A stretch of 64,000 nucleotides of DNA from Pseudomonas sp. Au-Pse12 (GCF_021341665.1 NZ_JAJTTH010000004.1:496001-560000); one strand, 5' to 3'. Shown: positions 44,875 through 56,117, counted from the stretch's first letter. The notes: generated from the letters alone by a model not told the origin. Program-made: numbers and translations.

Positions 44875-45100
44875 GCGGGCTCCGAAGCGGGCAAGGGGGG
44901 CACAAAGGCCGGCATTATAGGCGCCGCGGCAGATCAGGTCATTGCCCGTTTGGCTAATCGGCCGGGGTGGCCGGGGAGTTCACACGGCGGGGCAGAGGCG
45001 GCGAGGGCGCTGGCTAAAACCTCGGTATTCGTGTGGTCGCCCGGGCAAACGCTGGGTTAGACTCCTTGGCCCTGCCCAACCCGCTCAGTGATGCTTTCCG

Positions 45101-46615
<1,515 letters not shown>

Positions 46616-46655
46616 ACGACTACGCTGAGGATCGGAGCCTTAAGGACGCGAGAAC

Positions 46656-47084
46656 ATGGAAACACTGAGCACGCTGAAGACGCTTCATGTACTGGCCACC
46701 GTACTGCTGTTGGGCAGTGCCCTGGGGCTGGCGGTCTGGGTCTGGCGCCTGCGCCGCCAGGGTGATGCCACGGTTTACAGCCGGGTGTTGCATCGTCCGG
46801 GGCTGTTTGGCTGGTTGCTGCTGGCCATCGGTCTGCTGAGCCTGCCGTTCAGTGGCTGGTGGATGGTGCATCGGGTGGGCTGGCCGTTGGGCCAGGCCTG
46901 GCTCCTGGGTTCCAGCGTGCTCTATACCCTGGGCGCCCTGGCTTGGCTGTGGCTGATGGTGCGGCTCAACCGCCTGCGGCGGGCCAAGGCCGCCAGCGGC
47001 CTGACCTTCACCCTGGTGCTGGCGGTGTTCAGCCTGGTGTGTTTTGTCGCCATTGCCGGCCTGATGGGCGCCAAGCCGGTCTGA
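46656..47084 (+). CDS. DUF2269 integral membrane protein, copy 1
   Basis: A 142-residue protein with four membrane helices (LKTLHVLATVLLLGSALGLA; GLFGWLLLAIGLLSLPFSGW; LLGSSVLYTLGALAWLWLMV; TFTLVLAVFSLVCFVAIAGL). It begins with the DUF2269 pattern STLKTLHVL and ends LMGAKPV. The His in LKTLH and the GWWMVHRVGWPL segment are shared with a second DUF2269 protein at 48364. Function unknown; first of a three-gene set. Confidence 0.8.
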   Translation: METLSTLKTLHVLATVLLLGSALGLAVWVWRLRRQGDATVYSRVLHRPGLFGWLLLAIGLLSLPFSGWWMVHRVGWPLGQAWLLGSSVLYTLGALAWLWLMVRLNRLRRAKAASGLTFTLVLAVFSLVCFVAIAGLMGAKPV

Positions 47085-47110
47085 GCCCGGCGTGAATCTT
47101 AAGGATTGCC

Positions 47111-48367
47111 ATGAAGGTTGTTCTGGTGGGGGCCACAGGGTTTGTCGGCCGCCATCTGCTGGCGGCTCTGCATGCCGCCGGTCATCAGTTGATCGCCACC
47201 AGTCGTTATCCACAGCCGCGCAGCCTGCCGGGAGTGGAATGGCGACAACTGGATCTCGATCGCCTGGGGCATGAGCCCCAGCCCTTTGTCCTGCCTGCCG
47301 ATACCGATGTGTTGATCAACGCCGCCGGGTTGTTGAGCACCGATGCCCGGGCGTTGACCCTGACCCAGGACCTGGGCACTCGTGCCCTGTTCGATCTGGC
47401 GGCAACCCGTGGCGTGCGGGTGCTGCAGATTTCCGCATTGGGCGCTGGCACCCAGCCCCACGTGCCATTTCTTGCCAGCAAGGCCGCGGCGGATGATTAC
47501 CTGCTGCGCTCGGGTATTCCGGCCGTGGTGCTGCGGCCGTCGCTGGTGCTTGGCGCCGGCGGTGCCAGCAGCGGCTGGCTGGCGAAGATGTCGCCCTGGC
47601 CGCTGCTTGGGTTGTTGTCCACCAAGGCGCAGATGCAGCCCTTGCATGTCGAGGACTTGAGCGCGGCGGTGCTGGCGCTGCTCAGGCAATGGCCGCAGGA
47701 ATCCATGGTCCTGCCCCTGGTCGGCCCGGAACGCATGACCATGGCGCAGTTGCTCGACCGCCTGCGGGCGGCCCAGGGCTGGGCCCCGGCCCGTTACTTC
47801 CAACTGCCTTCGATGTTGCTCAAGCTGATGGCGGGTGCAGGTGATCGCCTGGGCTGGCGCGCCTTGAACCGGCAAAGCCTGGCCATGGCCCGCAGCGACA
47901 ACCTGGCGGACCCTGAAGTGCTGGCATCGGTCTGCGGTTATCACGCGGCGCCCCTGGCGGCCCGCCTGCAGGACTGGCCACAGGCGGCACAGAGCACCCA
48001 ACTGGCCCTGCGTCCGCTGCTGCTTGCGGTGATGGTGGTGATCTGGCTGGGCACGGCGCTGGTGTGCATCGGCCCGGGCTACGACTGGGGCCTGCGGATC
48101 ATGGCCGAGGCCGGCGTGCAGGGTATCTGGGCGGCTCTCGCGGTAATCGGCGGCTCGCTCTGCGACGCCGTGCTGGGTGTCGGCCTGCTGTTGCGACGCT
48201 GGCGCCGTCGGGCCTTGCAGGCACAGTTGGGGCTGATGCTCGGCTACACCCTGATCATCAGCCTGATCCTGCCGCACTTCTGGTTTGACCCTTATGCCGC
48301 CGTCGCCAAGAACCTGGTGCTGATGGTGGCAACCCTCTGGCTGCTGTGGACCGAACCTCGTCGATGA
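47111..48367 (+). CDS. SDR/NAD(P)-binding domain fused to a DoxX-like membrane domain
   Basis: A 418-residue fusion. Residues 1 to about 290 are an extended-SDR NAD(P)-binding domain (VVLVGATGFVGRHLLAALHA, DVLINAAGLLSTDARALTL, then the atypical IPAVVLRPSLVLGAGG); the canonical YxxxK is not obvious, as in the atypical NmrA/NDUFA9-like branch. Residues about 300-415 form four membrane helices of a DoxX-like domain (PLLLAVMVVIWLGTALVCIG ... LILPHFWFDPYAAVAKNLVL). It is flanked by two DUF2269 proteins and overlaps the second by ATGA. Role unknown; redox enzyme delivering electrons at the membrane is a guess. Confidence 0.8.
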   Translation: MKVVLVGATGFVGRHLLAALHAAGHQLIATSRYPQPRSLPGVEWRQLDLDRLGHEPQPFVLPADTDVLINAAGLLSTDARALTLTQDLGTRALFDLAATRGVRVLQISALGAGTQPHVPFLASKAAADDYLLRSGIPAVVLRPSLVLGAGGASSGWLAKMSPWPLLGLLSTKAQMQPLHVEDLSAAVLALLRQWPQESMVLPLVGPERMTMAQLLDRLRAAQGWAPARYFQLPSMLLKLMAGAGDRLGWRALNRQSLAMARSDNLADPEVLASVCGYHAAPLAARLQDWPQAAQSTQLALRPLLLAVMVVIWLGTALVCIGPGYDWGLRIMAEAGVQGIWAALAVIGGSLCDAVLGVGLLLRRWRRRALQAQLGLMLGYTLIISLILPHFWFDPYAAVAKNLVLMVATLWLLWTEPRR

Positions 48368-48831
48368 GTGCTTACCTGCTGTTGAAAACCCTGCATATCC
48401 TGTCCTCGACCGTGCTGTTCGGCCTGGGCGCCGGTTCTGCCTATTACGCCCTGCGGGCCTGGCGCAGCGGCCGGGTGGAAGTGATCGCCGTGACCTTCAA
48501 GCACCTGGTGTTCGCCGATTGGGCCTTTACCGCCACCACGGCGGTGTTCCAGCCGTTGAGCGGCCTGGGGCTGGTGCACCTGGCGGGCTGGTCGTTGCAG
48601 CAGGCATGGCTGCTGTGGAGCCTGGGGCTTTATGTAGTGGCCGGGCTGTGCTGGCTGCCGGTGGTCTGGTTGCAGATCCGGGTGCACAAGATGGCCGAGC
48701 AGGCATTGCGTGACGGGGTGCCGATGCCGATCCGGGCCAACCTTTATATGCGCTGGTGGTTCGCCCTGGGCTGGCCGGCGTTCCTGGCCTTCATGGCGAT
48801 TTTCTACCTGATGGTGGCTAAGCCGGCGTAG
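48364..48831 (+). CDS. DUF2269 integral membrane protein, copy 2
   Basis: A 155-residue protein with four membrane helices (LLLKTLHILSSTVLFGLGAG; WAFTATTAVFQPLSGLGLVH; LLWSLGLYVVAGLCWLPVVW; FALGWPAFLAFMAIFYLMVA). Shares LKTLHIL, GWSLQQAWLL and the terminal MVAKPA with the first DUF2269 gene, so they are paralogues. Its ATG overlaps the stop of the SDR-DoxX gene, indicating translational coupling. The three proteins probably form one complex. Confidence 0.82.
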   Translation: MSAYLLLKTLHILSSTVLFGLGAGSAYYALRAWRSGRVEVIAVTFKHLVFADWAFTATTAVFQPLSGLGLVHLAGWSLQQAWLLWSLGLYVVAGLCWLPVVWLQIRVHKMAEQALRDGVPMPIRANLYMRWWFALGWPAFLAFMAIFYLMVAKPA

Positions 48832-48837
48832 GGCCTT

Positions 48838-48876
48838 TCGCTGGCAAGCCAGAGCCTACAGCCGGCTTGCCGGCGA
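48838..48876. repeat. REP pair between DUF2269 copy 2 and the HAD phosphatase gene
   Basis: TCGCTGGCAAGCCAG (48838-48852) and CAGCCGGCTTGCCGGCGAG (about 48858-48876) are inverted, imperfect REP copies. They lie between convergent genes and may end both transcripts. Confidence 0.68.
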
Positions 48877-48881
48877 GCTGT

Positions 48882-49538
48882 TCAATCGCGCAGGCTGATC
48901 ACCGGCCAACCACGTTTCTGGGCTTCGGCCCGCAGGTTCGGATCAGGGTCTACGGCCACCGCAGTGCTCACCTGCTCCAGCAGCGGCAGGTCATTCATCG
49001 AGTCGCTGTAGAAGTAGCTGTCTTCCAGGCTGTGGCCGGTCTCTTCCAGCCAGCGGTTCAGGCGGGTGACCTTGCCTTCGCGAAAGCACGGCACATCGGT
49101 GCTGCGCCCGGTGTAGCGGCCATCCTGCATTTCGCATTCGGTGGCAATCAGGGTTTCCACGCCCAGGCGTTCGGCAATCGGCGCGGTCACGAAACGGTTG
49201 GTCGCGGTGATGATGACCAGTTTGTCGCCGGCCTCGCGGTGCTGGTCCAGCAGCGCCTGGGCCTTGGGCAGCAGGATCGGCTCGATGCAGTCGCGCATGA
49301 AGTCGCGGTGCCATTCTTCGAGCACGGCCATTTCGGTGCGGCCGAGGATTTCCAGGCAGAAGTTCAGGTAGGCGGCGTTGTCGAGCTGGCCTGCCAGGTA
49401 GTCCTGGTAGAACTCGTCGTTGCGGGTCTTGTAGGCGACGGCGTCGAGGAAGCCCCGCTCACACAGGTAGTCACCCCAGGCGTGGTCGCTGTCGCCGCCC
49501 AAAAGCGTGTTGTCCAAGTCGAATAAAGCCAGGCGCAT
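48882..49538 (-). CDS. HAD-superfamily (SerB-like subclass IB) phosphatase
   Basis: A 218-residue HAD phosphatase. Motif I is [16 protein letters not shown] (nucleophile Asp), motif [16 protein letters not shown], and motif [22 protein letters not shown]. The cap domain is the small helical one of subclass IB, as in PSP and in the Pseudomonas protein annotated as histidinol-phosphatase (PA0335 context). True substrate unproven. The ATG at 49538 gives motif I near residue 5, as expected; sequence upstream is not conserved-looking. Divergent from rppH. Confidence 0.87.
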   Translation of the reverse strand: MRLALFDLDNTLLGGDSDHAWGDYLCERGFLDAVAYKTRNDEFYQDYLAGQLDNAAYLNFCLEILGRTEMAVLEEWHRDFMRDCIEPILLPKAQALLDQHREAGDKLVIITATNRFVTAPIAERLGVETLIATECEMQDGRYTGRSTDVPCFREGKVTRLNRWLEETGHSLEDSYFYSDSMNDLPLLEQVSTAVAVDPDPNLRAEAQKRGWPVISLRD

Positions 49539-49682
49539 TGCAGTTACTCGCTGAAAAGTCGCGGAAAAAGGTGCCCAGAATACGGTCTTTTCACAAGAGT
49601 GCACATAAGGTAAGCAGCCTCGTTGCTGCATTCCCAAGCTTTGTGGAACAATGCGGCGACATGCGTTTGCGAGGTTGTAGCC

Positions 49683-50162
49683 GTGATCGACCCCGATGGT
49701 TTCCGCCCCAATGTCGGGATCATTCTGACCAATGATGCCGGACAGGTGCTATGGGCTCGCCGTATCAATCAAGATGCCTGGCAGTTTCCTCAAGGCGGGA
49801 TCAACCCCGACGAGACGCCGGAAGACGCCTTGTATCGCGAGCTGAACGAAGAAGTGGGTCTGGAGCGCGAAGATGTTCAAATTCTCGCCTGCACCCGGGG
49901 CTGGTTGCGCTATCGTTTGCCGCAGCGCCTGGTCCGTACCCACAGCCAGCCGCTGTGCATCGGCCAGAAGCAGAAATGGTTTCTCCTGCGCCTTGTTTCC
50001 AATGAGCAGCGGGTGCGGATGGATTTGACCGGTAAACCGGAGTTCGATGGCTGGCGCTGGGTCAGTTATTGGTATCCGTTGGGCCAGGTGGTGACATTCA
50101 AGCGCGAAGTGTATCGCCGCGCTCTCAAAGAGCTTGCCCCGCGCCTTCTAGTGCGCGACTGA
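49683..50162 (+). CDS. rppH: RNA pyrophosphohydrolase, GTG start
   Basis: A 159-residue Nudix hydrolase that removes pyrophosphate from mRNA 5' ends and triggers decay. The Nudix box is [18 protein letters not shown] then NEEVGL, with [20 protein letters not shown] and [20 protein letters not shown] characteristic of RppH. The conserved N-terminus ([12 protein letters not shown], first residue Met from GTG) is reached only from the GTG at 49683, preceded by GAGG. Sits 22 bases before ptsP, a conserved pairing in pseudomonads. Confidence 0.94.
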   Translation: MIDPDGFRPNVGIILTNDAGQVLWARRINQDAWQFPQGGINPDETPEDALYRELNEEVGLEREDVQILACTRGWLRYRLPQRLVRTHSQPLCIGQKQKWFLLRLVSNEQRVRMDLTGKPEFDGWRWVSYWYPLGQVVTFKREVYRRALKELAPRLLVRD

Positions 50163-50184
50163 CGACGGAGTTCGACCCCGAGCC

Positions 50185-52464
50185 ATGCTCAATACGCTGC
50201 GCAAGATCGTCCAGGAAGTTAACTCCGCCAAGGATCTCAAGGCGGCGTTGGGGATTATTGTATTGCGCGTCAAAGAGGCCATGGGCAGCCAGGTCTGCTC
50301 GGTCTATCTGCTGGACCCGGAAACCAATCGTTTCGTACTGATGGCCACCGAGGGCTTGAACAAGCGCTCCATCGGCAAGGTCAGCATGGCGCCCAACGAA
50401 GGCCTGGTAGGCCTGGTGGGCACCCGGGAAGAACCCCTCAACCTGGAAAACGCCGCCGATCACCCGCGTTATCGCTACTTCGCCGAAACCGGTGAGGAAC
50501 GTTACGCCTCGTTCCTTGGCGCGCCGATCATTCACCATCGCCGCGTGGTCGGCGTACTGGTCATCCAGCAAAAGGAGCGGCGCCAGTTCGACGAGGGCGA
50601 AGAAGCCTTCCTGGTGACCATGAGCGCCCAGCTGGCCGGGGTTATCGCTCACGCCGAGGCCACCGGTTCGATCCGTGGCCTGGGACGCCAGGGCAAGGGC
50701 ATTCAGGAAGCCAAGTTCGTCGGCGTGCCGGGCTCCCCCGGCGCAGCGGTGGGCAGCGCGGTGGTGATGCTGCCGCCGGCCGACCTGGATGTGGTGCCGG
50801 ACAAGCACATCAGTGACATCGACGCCGAGCTGGCGTTGTTCAAGAGCGCCCTGGAAGGGGTGCGTGCCGATATGCGCGCGCTGTCGGAAAAACTCGCCAC
50901 CCAGTTGCGCCCGGAAGAGCGCGCGCTGTTCGACGTCTACCTGATGATGCTCGACGACGCCTCCCTGGGCAGCGAAGTGAAGGCCGTGATCAAGACCGGG
51001 CAGTGGGCCCAGGGCGCGTTGCGCCAGGTGGTCACCGATCACGTCAACCGCTTTGAATTGATGGACGACGCCTACCTGCGCGAGCGCGCCTCGGACGTCA
51101 AGGACCTGGGCCGCCGGCTCCTGGCCTACCTGCAGGAAGAGCGCCAGCAGACGCTGGTCTATCCCGACAACACCATCCTGGTCAGTGAAGAACTGACCCC
51201 GGCCATGCTCGGCGAAGTGCCTGAAGGCAAGCTGGTGGGGCTGGTCTCGGTGCTGGGCTCGGGCAACTCCCACGTGGCGATCCTGGCCCGGGCCATGGGC
51301 ATTCCCACGGTGATGGGCCTGGTGGACCTGCCGTATTCCAAGGTCGACGGCATCCAGATGATCGTCGATGGCTACCACGGCGAGGTCTACACCAATCCCA
51401 GCGATGTGCTGCGCAAGCAGTTCGCCGATGTGGTGGAAGAAGAACGGCAACTGGCCCAGGGCCTGGATGCCTTGCGCGACCAGCCGTGCATCACCCCTGA
51501 TGGCCACCGCATGCCGCTGTGGGTCAACACCGGCCTGCTGGCCGACGTGGCGCGGGCGCAGAAGCGCGGCGCAGAAGGCGTGGGCCTGTATCGCACCGAA
51601 GTGCCGTTCATGATCAACCAGCGCTTCCCCAGCGAGAAAGAACAGCTGGCGATCTATCGCGAACAGTTGGCGGCCTTCCATCCGCAACCGGTGACCATGC
51701 GCAGCCTGGACATTGGTGGCGACAAGTCGCTGTCGTATTTCCCGATCAAGGAAGACAACCCTTTCCTCGGTTGGCGCGGCATCCGCGTAACCCTCGACCA
51801 CCCGGAAATCTTCCTGGTGCAGGCCCGAGCCATGCTCAAGGCCAGCGAGGGCCTGAACAACCTGCGCATCCTGCTGCCGATGATTTCCGGCATCCATGAG
51901 CTGGAAGAAGCACTGCACCTGATCCACCGCGCCTGGGGCGAAGTGCGTGACGAAGGCACCGATGTGCCGATGCCGCCGGTGGGGGTGATGATCGAGATTC
52001 CTGCTGCGGTGTACCAGACCAAGGAGCTGGCGCGCCAGGTGGATTTCCTGTCGGTGGGTTCCAACGACCTGACCCAGTACCTGCTGGCGGTGGACCGCAA
52101 CAACCCGCGGGTTGCCGATCTCTACGACTACCTGCACCCGGCAGTGCTGCAAGCGCTGCAAAACGTCGTGCGCGACGCCCACGCCGAAGGCAAGCCAGTG
52201 AGCATCTGCGGCGAGATGGCCGGCGATCCGGCGGCGGCGGTGCTGTTGATGGCCATGGGCTTTGACAGCCTGTCGATGAACGCCACCAACCTGCCGAAAG
52301 TGAAGTGGATGCTGCGTCAGGTCAGCATGAGCAAGGCCAAGGAGCTGCTGGAGGAGATGATGACCATCGACAACCCGCAAGTTATCCACAGCTCGCTGCA
52401 ACTGGCGCTGAAGAAGCTCGGGTTGGCGCGGATGATCAATCCGGCTTCGAGCAAGACCCTGTAA
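50185..52464 (+). CDS. ptsP: PEP-protein phosphotransferase of the nitrogen PTS (EI-Ntr)
   Basis: A 759-residue protein. Residues 1 to about 160 are a GAF domain (NEGLVGLVGTREEPLNLENA), which senses glutamine or 2-oxoglutarate in this family. The rest is enzyme I: phosphorylated His 363 in LGSGNSHVAILARAMGIP, then MRSLDIGGDKSLSYFPIKED and the PEP-binding C-terminal barrel with the Cys in VSICGEMAGDPAAAV. It passes phosphate from PEP to NPr and EIIA-Ntr, linking nitrogen status with regulation; in Pseudomonas it also affects virulence traits. Transcribed with rppH. Confidence 0.95.
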   Translation: MLNTLRKIVQEVNSAKDLKAALGIIVLRVKEAMGSQVCSVYLLDPETNRFVLMATEGLNKRSIGKVSMAPNEGLVGLVGTREEPLNLENAADHPRYRYFAETGEERYASFLGAPIIHHRRVVGVLVIQQKERRQFDEGEEAFLVTMSAQLAGVIAHAEATGSIRGLGRQGKGIQEAKFVGVPGSPGAAVGSAVVMLPPADLDVVPDKHISDIDAELALFKSALEGVRADMRALSEKLATQLRPEERALFDVYLMMLDDASLGSEVKAVIKTGQWAQGALRQVVTDHVNRFELMDDAYLRERASDVKDLGRRLLAYLQEERQQTLVYPDNTILVSEELTPAMLGEVPEGKLVGLVSVLGSGNSHVAILARAMGIPTVMGLVDLPYSKVDGIQMIVDGYHGEVYTNPSDVLRKQFADVVEEERQLAQGLDALRDQPCITPDGHRMPLWVNTGLLADVARAQKRGAEGVGLYRTEVPFMINQRFPSEKEQLAIYREQLAAFHPQPVTMRSLDIGGDKSLSYFPIKEDNPFLGWRGIRVTLDHPEIFLVQARAMLKASEGLNNLRILLPMISGIHELEEALHLIHRAWGEVRDEGTDVPMPPVGVMIEIPAAVYQTKELARQVDFLSVGSNDLTQYLLAVDRNNPRVADLYDYLHPAVLQALQNVVRDAHAEGKPVSICGEMAGDPAAAVLLMAMGFDSLSMNATNLPKVKWMLRQVSMSKAKELLEEMMTIDNPQVIHSSLQLALKKLGLARMINPASSKTL

Positions 52465-52477
52465 CCAGGGTATTTTC

Positions 52478-52533
52478 TTCGCCGGCAAGCCGGCTCCCGT
52501 AGAGGCATTTGTGGGAGCCGGCTTGCCGGCGAA
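52478..52533. repeat. REPIN: perfect 21-bp inverted REP pair after ptsP
   Basis: The arms 52478-52498 (TTCGCCGGCAAGCCGGCTCC plus C) and 52513-52533 are exact complements around a 14-base spacer. Each arm also has an internal GCCGGC-AA-GCCGGC type dyad. It separates the convergent ptsP and NRDE genes. Confidence 0.88.
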
Positions 52534-52537
52534 CGCT

Positions 52538-53284
52538 TCAGACCTTCAGTTCGACTTCCCCCAGATGCCCGCCATAAGGGCCGAAACTGCGCTCCAGCAG
52601 ATGCCGCGAACCATCGGCGCTGACGATCAGCGCGGTGCTGGCCCGTGTGCCATAGCTGGGACTGGCGATGAACACGCTGGACAGCAGGCTTTCCGTCGCC
52701 AAACCCACACCGGTATCCGGCAGCTCGACAAAGGGCGCCGTCTGCGGGTCGCTCAAGAGCGCCAGCAGCGCCTGGGGCTGTGGGTCGTGCAGCACCTCCT
52801 GCAACGCCGCCTTGGCCTTGAGCAGCTTGGGCCACGGGGTATCGAGCCCGGCATTGGACAGGCCGTAGACGCCGGGATTGAGCAATTGCGGTTCCACGTC
52901 CTGGGCGTTGTAGTGCCACAGTTGCTCCGCAGTACCCAGCAACAGGTTGAACCCGGCGTACTCCACCGAGCGGCCCACCACATCGTGCAGATAGTCTTCC
53001 AGCGCCACGTCGCCGGCGAGAAAGCGCGCCACCAGTTCACCCCGCGAGCGCCGCGCCGGAGGCTGGTGAGGGTTGCGGATATTGGTCAGGGCGGCAAAGC
53101 GGCCATTGGCCCCGACACCAAGCCAGGTGCCGCCGGCCTCCAGGTCGCGACCGGCGTGGATCTGCGGCATTTCCGGCCATTGCCCCAGCGGCAGGCTCGG
53201 CCGGGCGTAGAACTCATCGCGGTTGGCCGCGACGATCAGTGGCTGAGCGTGGCCCGGCCGCCAGGCGAAAACGATCAAGCACAT
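52538..53284 (-). CDS. NRDE/TANGO2 family protein
   Basis: A 248-residue protein with the Ntn-like start MCLIVFAWRPGH, in which Cys 2 would become the N-terminal residue, followed by LIVAANRDEFYARPSLPLGQ, the NRDE motif that names the family. GTWLGVGANGRFAALTNIRN and SPSYGTRASTALIVSADG complete it. Related to eukaryotic TANGO2, linked to haem or lipid handling; the bacterial role is not established. Divergent from the TauE gene. Confidence 0.88.
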   Translation of the reverse strand: MCLIVFAWRPGHAQPLIVAANRDEFYARPSLPLGQWPEMPQIHAGRDLEAGGTWLGVGANGRFAALTNIRNPHQPPARRSRGELVARFLAGDVALEDYLHDVVGRSVEYAGFNLLLGTAEQLWHYNAQDVEPQLLNPGVYGLSNAGLDTPWPKLLKAKAALQEVLHDPQPQALLALLSDPQTAPFVELPDTGVGLATESLLSSVFIASPSYGTRASTALIVSADGSRHLLERSFGPYGGHLGEVELKV

Positions 53285-53407
53285 TAAGGTGGCCCCCTGT
53301 GTGTTTTTGCCCACTTTACGCACAGATCCGGTGGGTATCCATCGCCATCCAGTGGAGTCCGGGGCGGCGCATCCGTTACCATGCCGGTCTTATTTTCGGA
53401 TGCTCCC

Positions 53408-54190
53408 ATGGAATTTCTGCTCTATCTGTTGCTGGGCGCTTGTGCAGGCGTACTGGCCGGGCTGTTCGGCGTGGGCGGCGGGATCATCATAGTCCCGGTG
53501 CTGGTGTTCAGCTTCACCCTGCAAGGTTTCGATGCCTCGGTGCTGACCCATCTGGCGGTCGGCACGTCTCTGGCCAGCATCATCTTCACCTCGGTCAATG
53601 CGGTTCGCGAGCACCATCGGCGCGGCGCGGTGCGCTGGCCGATCTTCGCCTGGATGGCCCTGGGCATCCTGCTGGGGGCCGGTTTCGGTGCCCTGACGGC
53701 GGAAGCCATTTCCGGCCCGCACCTGCAGAAAATCATTGGCGTCTTTGCCCTGGTCATCGCCTTGCAGATGACCCTGGAGCTCAAGCCCAAGGCCAGTCGC
53801 CAGGTGCCCGGCAAGCTGGGCCTGGCCGCGGCCGGCGGTGTGATCGGCTGGGCCTCGGCGATCTTCGGCATTGGTGGCGGCTCGCTGACCGTGCCGTTTC
53901 TTACCTGGCGCAGCGTGCCGATGCAGCAGGCGGTGGCGACTTCCTCGGCGTGCGGCTTGCCCATCGCCCTGGCCAGCGCCTTAAGTTTCATGATTCTGGG
54001 CTGGCATGATCCGCTGCTCCCGGCTCATAGTCTCGGCTTCGTTTATTTGCCGGCGCTGTTGGGCATTGCCCTGACCAGCATGGTGTTCGCCCGGATCGGC
54101 GCGCGCCTGGCCCACAAACTGTCGCCACGCCTGTTGAAACGCTTGTTCGCCGCGCTACTGTTCTGCGTGGGGATCAGCTTCCTGTTCTGA
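53408..54190 (+). CDS. TauE/SafE-family sulfite/sulfonate exporter-like permease
   Basis: A 260-residue integral membrane protein with eight hydrophobic helices. Two related halves each start with a Gly-rich turn (AGVLAGLFGVGGGIIIVPVL and GVIGWASAIFGIGGGSLTVP), the TauE/SafE signature. These proteins export small sulfur or carboxylate anions; this one's substrate is open. The ATG at 53408 gives the first helix directly. It is not near the ssu operon, so no sulfur link can be claimed from context. Confidence 0.87.
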   Translation: MEFLLYLLLGACAGVLAGLFGVGGGIIIVPVLVFSFTLQGFDASVLTHLAVGTSLASIIFTSVNAVREHHRRGAVRWPIFAWMALGILLGAGFGALTAEAISGPHLQKIIGVFALVIALQMTLELKPKASRQVPGKLGLAAAGGVIGWASAIFGIGGGSLTVPFLTWRSVPMQQAVATSSACGLPIALASALSFMILGWHDPLLPAHSLGFVYLPALLGIALTSMVFARIGARLAHKLSPRLLKRLFAALLFCVGISFLF

Positions 54191-54271
54191 GTGATGACGC
54201 AATCCTGGCTTAATCCCGGGCTGGCAGTTTGCCCAGGGACATTTGAGTTCTAACCCTTACGAGGAGTCGCA

Positions 54272-55081
54272 ATGCTGCCTTACCCGCAGATTGATCCGGT
54301 GGCCCTGGCCATCGGCCCGCTGAAAATCCACTGGTACGGCCTGATGTACCTGATCGGCATCGGCGGTGCCTGGCTGCTGGCGTCGCGCCGGCTGAACCGT
54401 TTCGATCCGACCTGGAGCAAAGAGAAGCTCTCGGACATGGTGTTCTGGATGTCCATGGGGGTGATCGTCGGCGGCCGCCTGGGTTACGTGCTGTTCTACG
54501 ACCTGAGCGCCTACCTGGCCAACCCGACCCTGATCTTCGAAGTGTGGAAGGGCGGCATGTCGTTCCACGGTGGCTTCATCGGGGTGATGCTGGCGGCCTG
54601 GTGGTTCGGCAAGCGCAATAACAAGAGTTTCTTCGAGCTGATGGACTTCGTCGCGCCGATGGTGCCGATCGGCCTGGGCGCCGGGCGGATCGGCAACTTC
54701 ATCAACGCCGAGTTGTGGGGCAAACCCACCGATGTGCCATGGGCGATGATCTTCCCGCCGTTCAGCGATCCGGCGCAGTTGCCGCGTCATCCGTCGCAGC
54801 TGTATCAGTTCGCCCTGGAGGGCGTGGCGCTGTTCCTGATTCTCTGGCTGTTCTCGCGCAAACCGCGGCCGACCATGGCGGTTTCCGGTATGTTCGCGCT
54901 GTTCTACGGGATCTTCCGTTTCATCGTCGAGTTCGTCCGGGTGCCGGACGCACAACTGGGCTACCTGGCCTGGAACTGGCTGACCATGGGTCAGGTGCTG
55001 TGCGTGCCGATGATTCTCGGCGGCCTGGGGCTGATCTGGCTGGCTTATCATCGCGCTCCGGCCAAGAGCGCGGCGCAATAA
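54272..55081 (+). CDS. lgt: Phosphatidylglycerol:prolipoprotein diacylglyceryl transferase
   Basis: A 269-residue inner-membrane enzyme that attaches diacylglycerol to the lipobox Cys of prolipoproteins. Seven membrane segments, the signature [20 protein letters not shown], and [15 protein letters not shown] with the essential His are visible. It lies 47 bases before thyA, the widely conserved lgt-thyA pair. GAGGAG precedes the ATG. Confidence 0.96.
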   Translation: MLPYPQIDPVALAIGPLKIHWYGLMYLIGIGGAWLLASRRLNRFDPTWSKEKLSDMVFWMSMGVIVGGRLGYVLFYDLSAYLANPTLIFEVWKGGMSFHGGFIGVMLAAWWFGKRNNKSFFELMDFVAPMVPIGLGAGRIGNFINAELWGKPTDVPWAMIFPPFSDPAQLPRHPSQLYQFALEGVALFLILWLFSRKPRPTMAVSGMFALFYGIFRFIVEFVRVPDAQLGYLAWNWLTMGQVLCVPMILGGLGLIWLAYHRAPAKSAAQ

Positions 55082-55089
55082 ATTCGAAT

Positions 55090-55107
55090 CCCGGGGCGTG
55101 CCCCGGG
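55090..55107. other. GC-rich hairpin between lgt and thyA
   Basis: CCCGGGGC (55090-55097) and GCCCCGGG (55100-55107) pair with little loop, nine bases after the lgt stop and 20 before the thyA start. No T-run; may tune read-through or mRNA stability between the two genes. Confidence 0.5.
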
Positions 55108-55127
55108 TTCAAGGATGCAGGTAATTC

Positions 55128-56099
55128 ATGAAGCAATATCTTGATCTGGTGGCCCACGTCATCAACAACGGCACCAAGCAGGCCAACCGCACCGGTGTAA
55201 ACACCATCAGCTTTCCCGGGGCGATGCTGCGCTACGACCTCAAGGAAGGTTTCCCGGCCATCACCACCCGCAAGATGGCCTTCAAGTCGGCGATCGGCGA
55301 GATGGTCGGCTTCCTGCGCGGGGTGAACAACGCCGCCGAGTTTCGTGCGCTGGGCTGCAAGGTCTGGGACCAGAACGCCAACGAAAACGCCCAGTGGCTG
55401 GCCAACCCGTTTCGCCAGGGCGACGACGACCTGGGCGAGATCTACGGCGTGCAATGGCGCAAGTGGCCGGCCTACAAGCAGATCAAGACCAGCAACCAGG
55501 CGGCCATCGACCTGGCGCTGAGCCAGGGCTACCGGCAGATCGCCGCAGGCGAGGAAGACGGCCAGGGCTACGTGGTGCTGTACAAGGCCATCGACCAGGT
55601 GCGCCAGTGCGTCGACACCATCATCAACGACCCGGGCAGCCGGCGGATCCTGTTCCACGGCTGGAACTGCGCCCAGCTGGATGAAATGGCCCTGCCGCCG
55701 TGCCACCTGCTGTACCAGTTCCACCCCAATGTCGAGACCCGGGAAATTTCCCTGACCCTCTACATCCGCTCCAACGACCTGGGCCTGGGTACGCCGTTCA
55801 ACCTCACCGAAGGCGCGGCGCTGCTGAGCCTGATCGGTCGCCTGACCGGCTACACACCGCGCTGGTTCACCTATTTCATTGGTGATGCCCACGTCTACGA
55901 AAACCACCTGGACATGCTCAACGAACAGCTCAAGCGCGAGCCGTTCCCGATGCCCAAGCTGGTGATTTCCGAGCGTGTGCCGGAGTTCGCCAAGACCGGC
56001 GTCTACCAGCCGGAGTGGCTGGAGCTGATCGAGCCGAGCGACTTTTCCCTGGAAGGCTACGAGCACCACGCGCCAATGACCGCGCCGATGGCCGTTTAA
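55128..56099 (+). CDS. thyA: Thymidylate synthase (long form)
   Basis: A 323-residue ThyA converting dUMP to dTMP with methylenetetrahydrofolate. The catalytic Cys is Cys 192 in [10 protein letters not shown], with [20 protein letters not shown] and [18 protein letters not shown] as expected. E. coli ThyA has 264 residues with Cys 146, so this protein carries about 46 extra residues before the Cys, largely in 95-150 ([35 protein letters not shown]); the long form is known from other bacteria. AAGGA precedes the ATG. Confidence 0.95.
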   Translation: MKQYLDLVAHVINNGTKQANRTGVNTISFPGAMLRYDLKEGFPAITTRKMAFKSAIGEMVGFLRGVNNAAEFRALGCKVWDQNANENAQWLANPFRQGDDDLGEIYGVQWRKWPAYKQIKTSNQAAIDLALSQGYRQIAAGEEDGQGYVVLYKAIDQVRQCVDTIINDPGSRRILFHGWNCAQLDEMALPPCHLLYQFHPNVETREISLTLYIRSNDLGLGTPFNLTEGAALLSLIGRLTGYTPRWFTYFIGDAHVYENHLDMLNEQLKREPFPMPKLVISERVPEFAKTGVYQPEWLELIEPSDFSLEGYEHHAPMTAPMAV

Positions 56100-56117
56100 G
56101 CCGCCACCTGCTGTGCC

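Noticed and set aside
53290..53407. In-frame extension of the TauE-type protein upstream of 53408
   Set aside because: It would add a polar segment before the first membrane helix and has no ribosome site; the ATG at 53408 is better.
55400..55580. Insertion in ThyA as a possible intein or frameshift
   Set aside because: The extra segment of about 46 residues is in frame, lacks intein motifs, and long ThyA forms are known in other bacteria.
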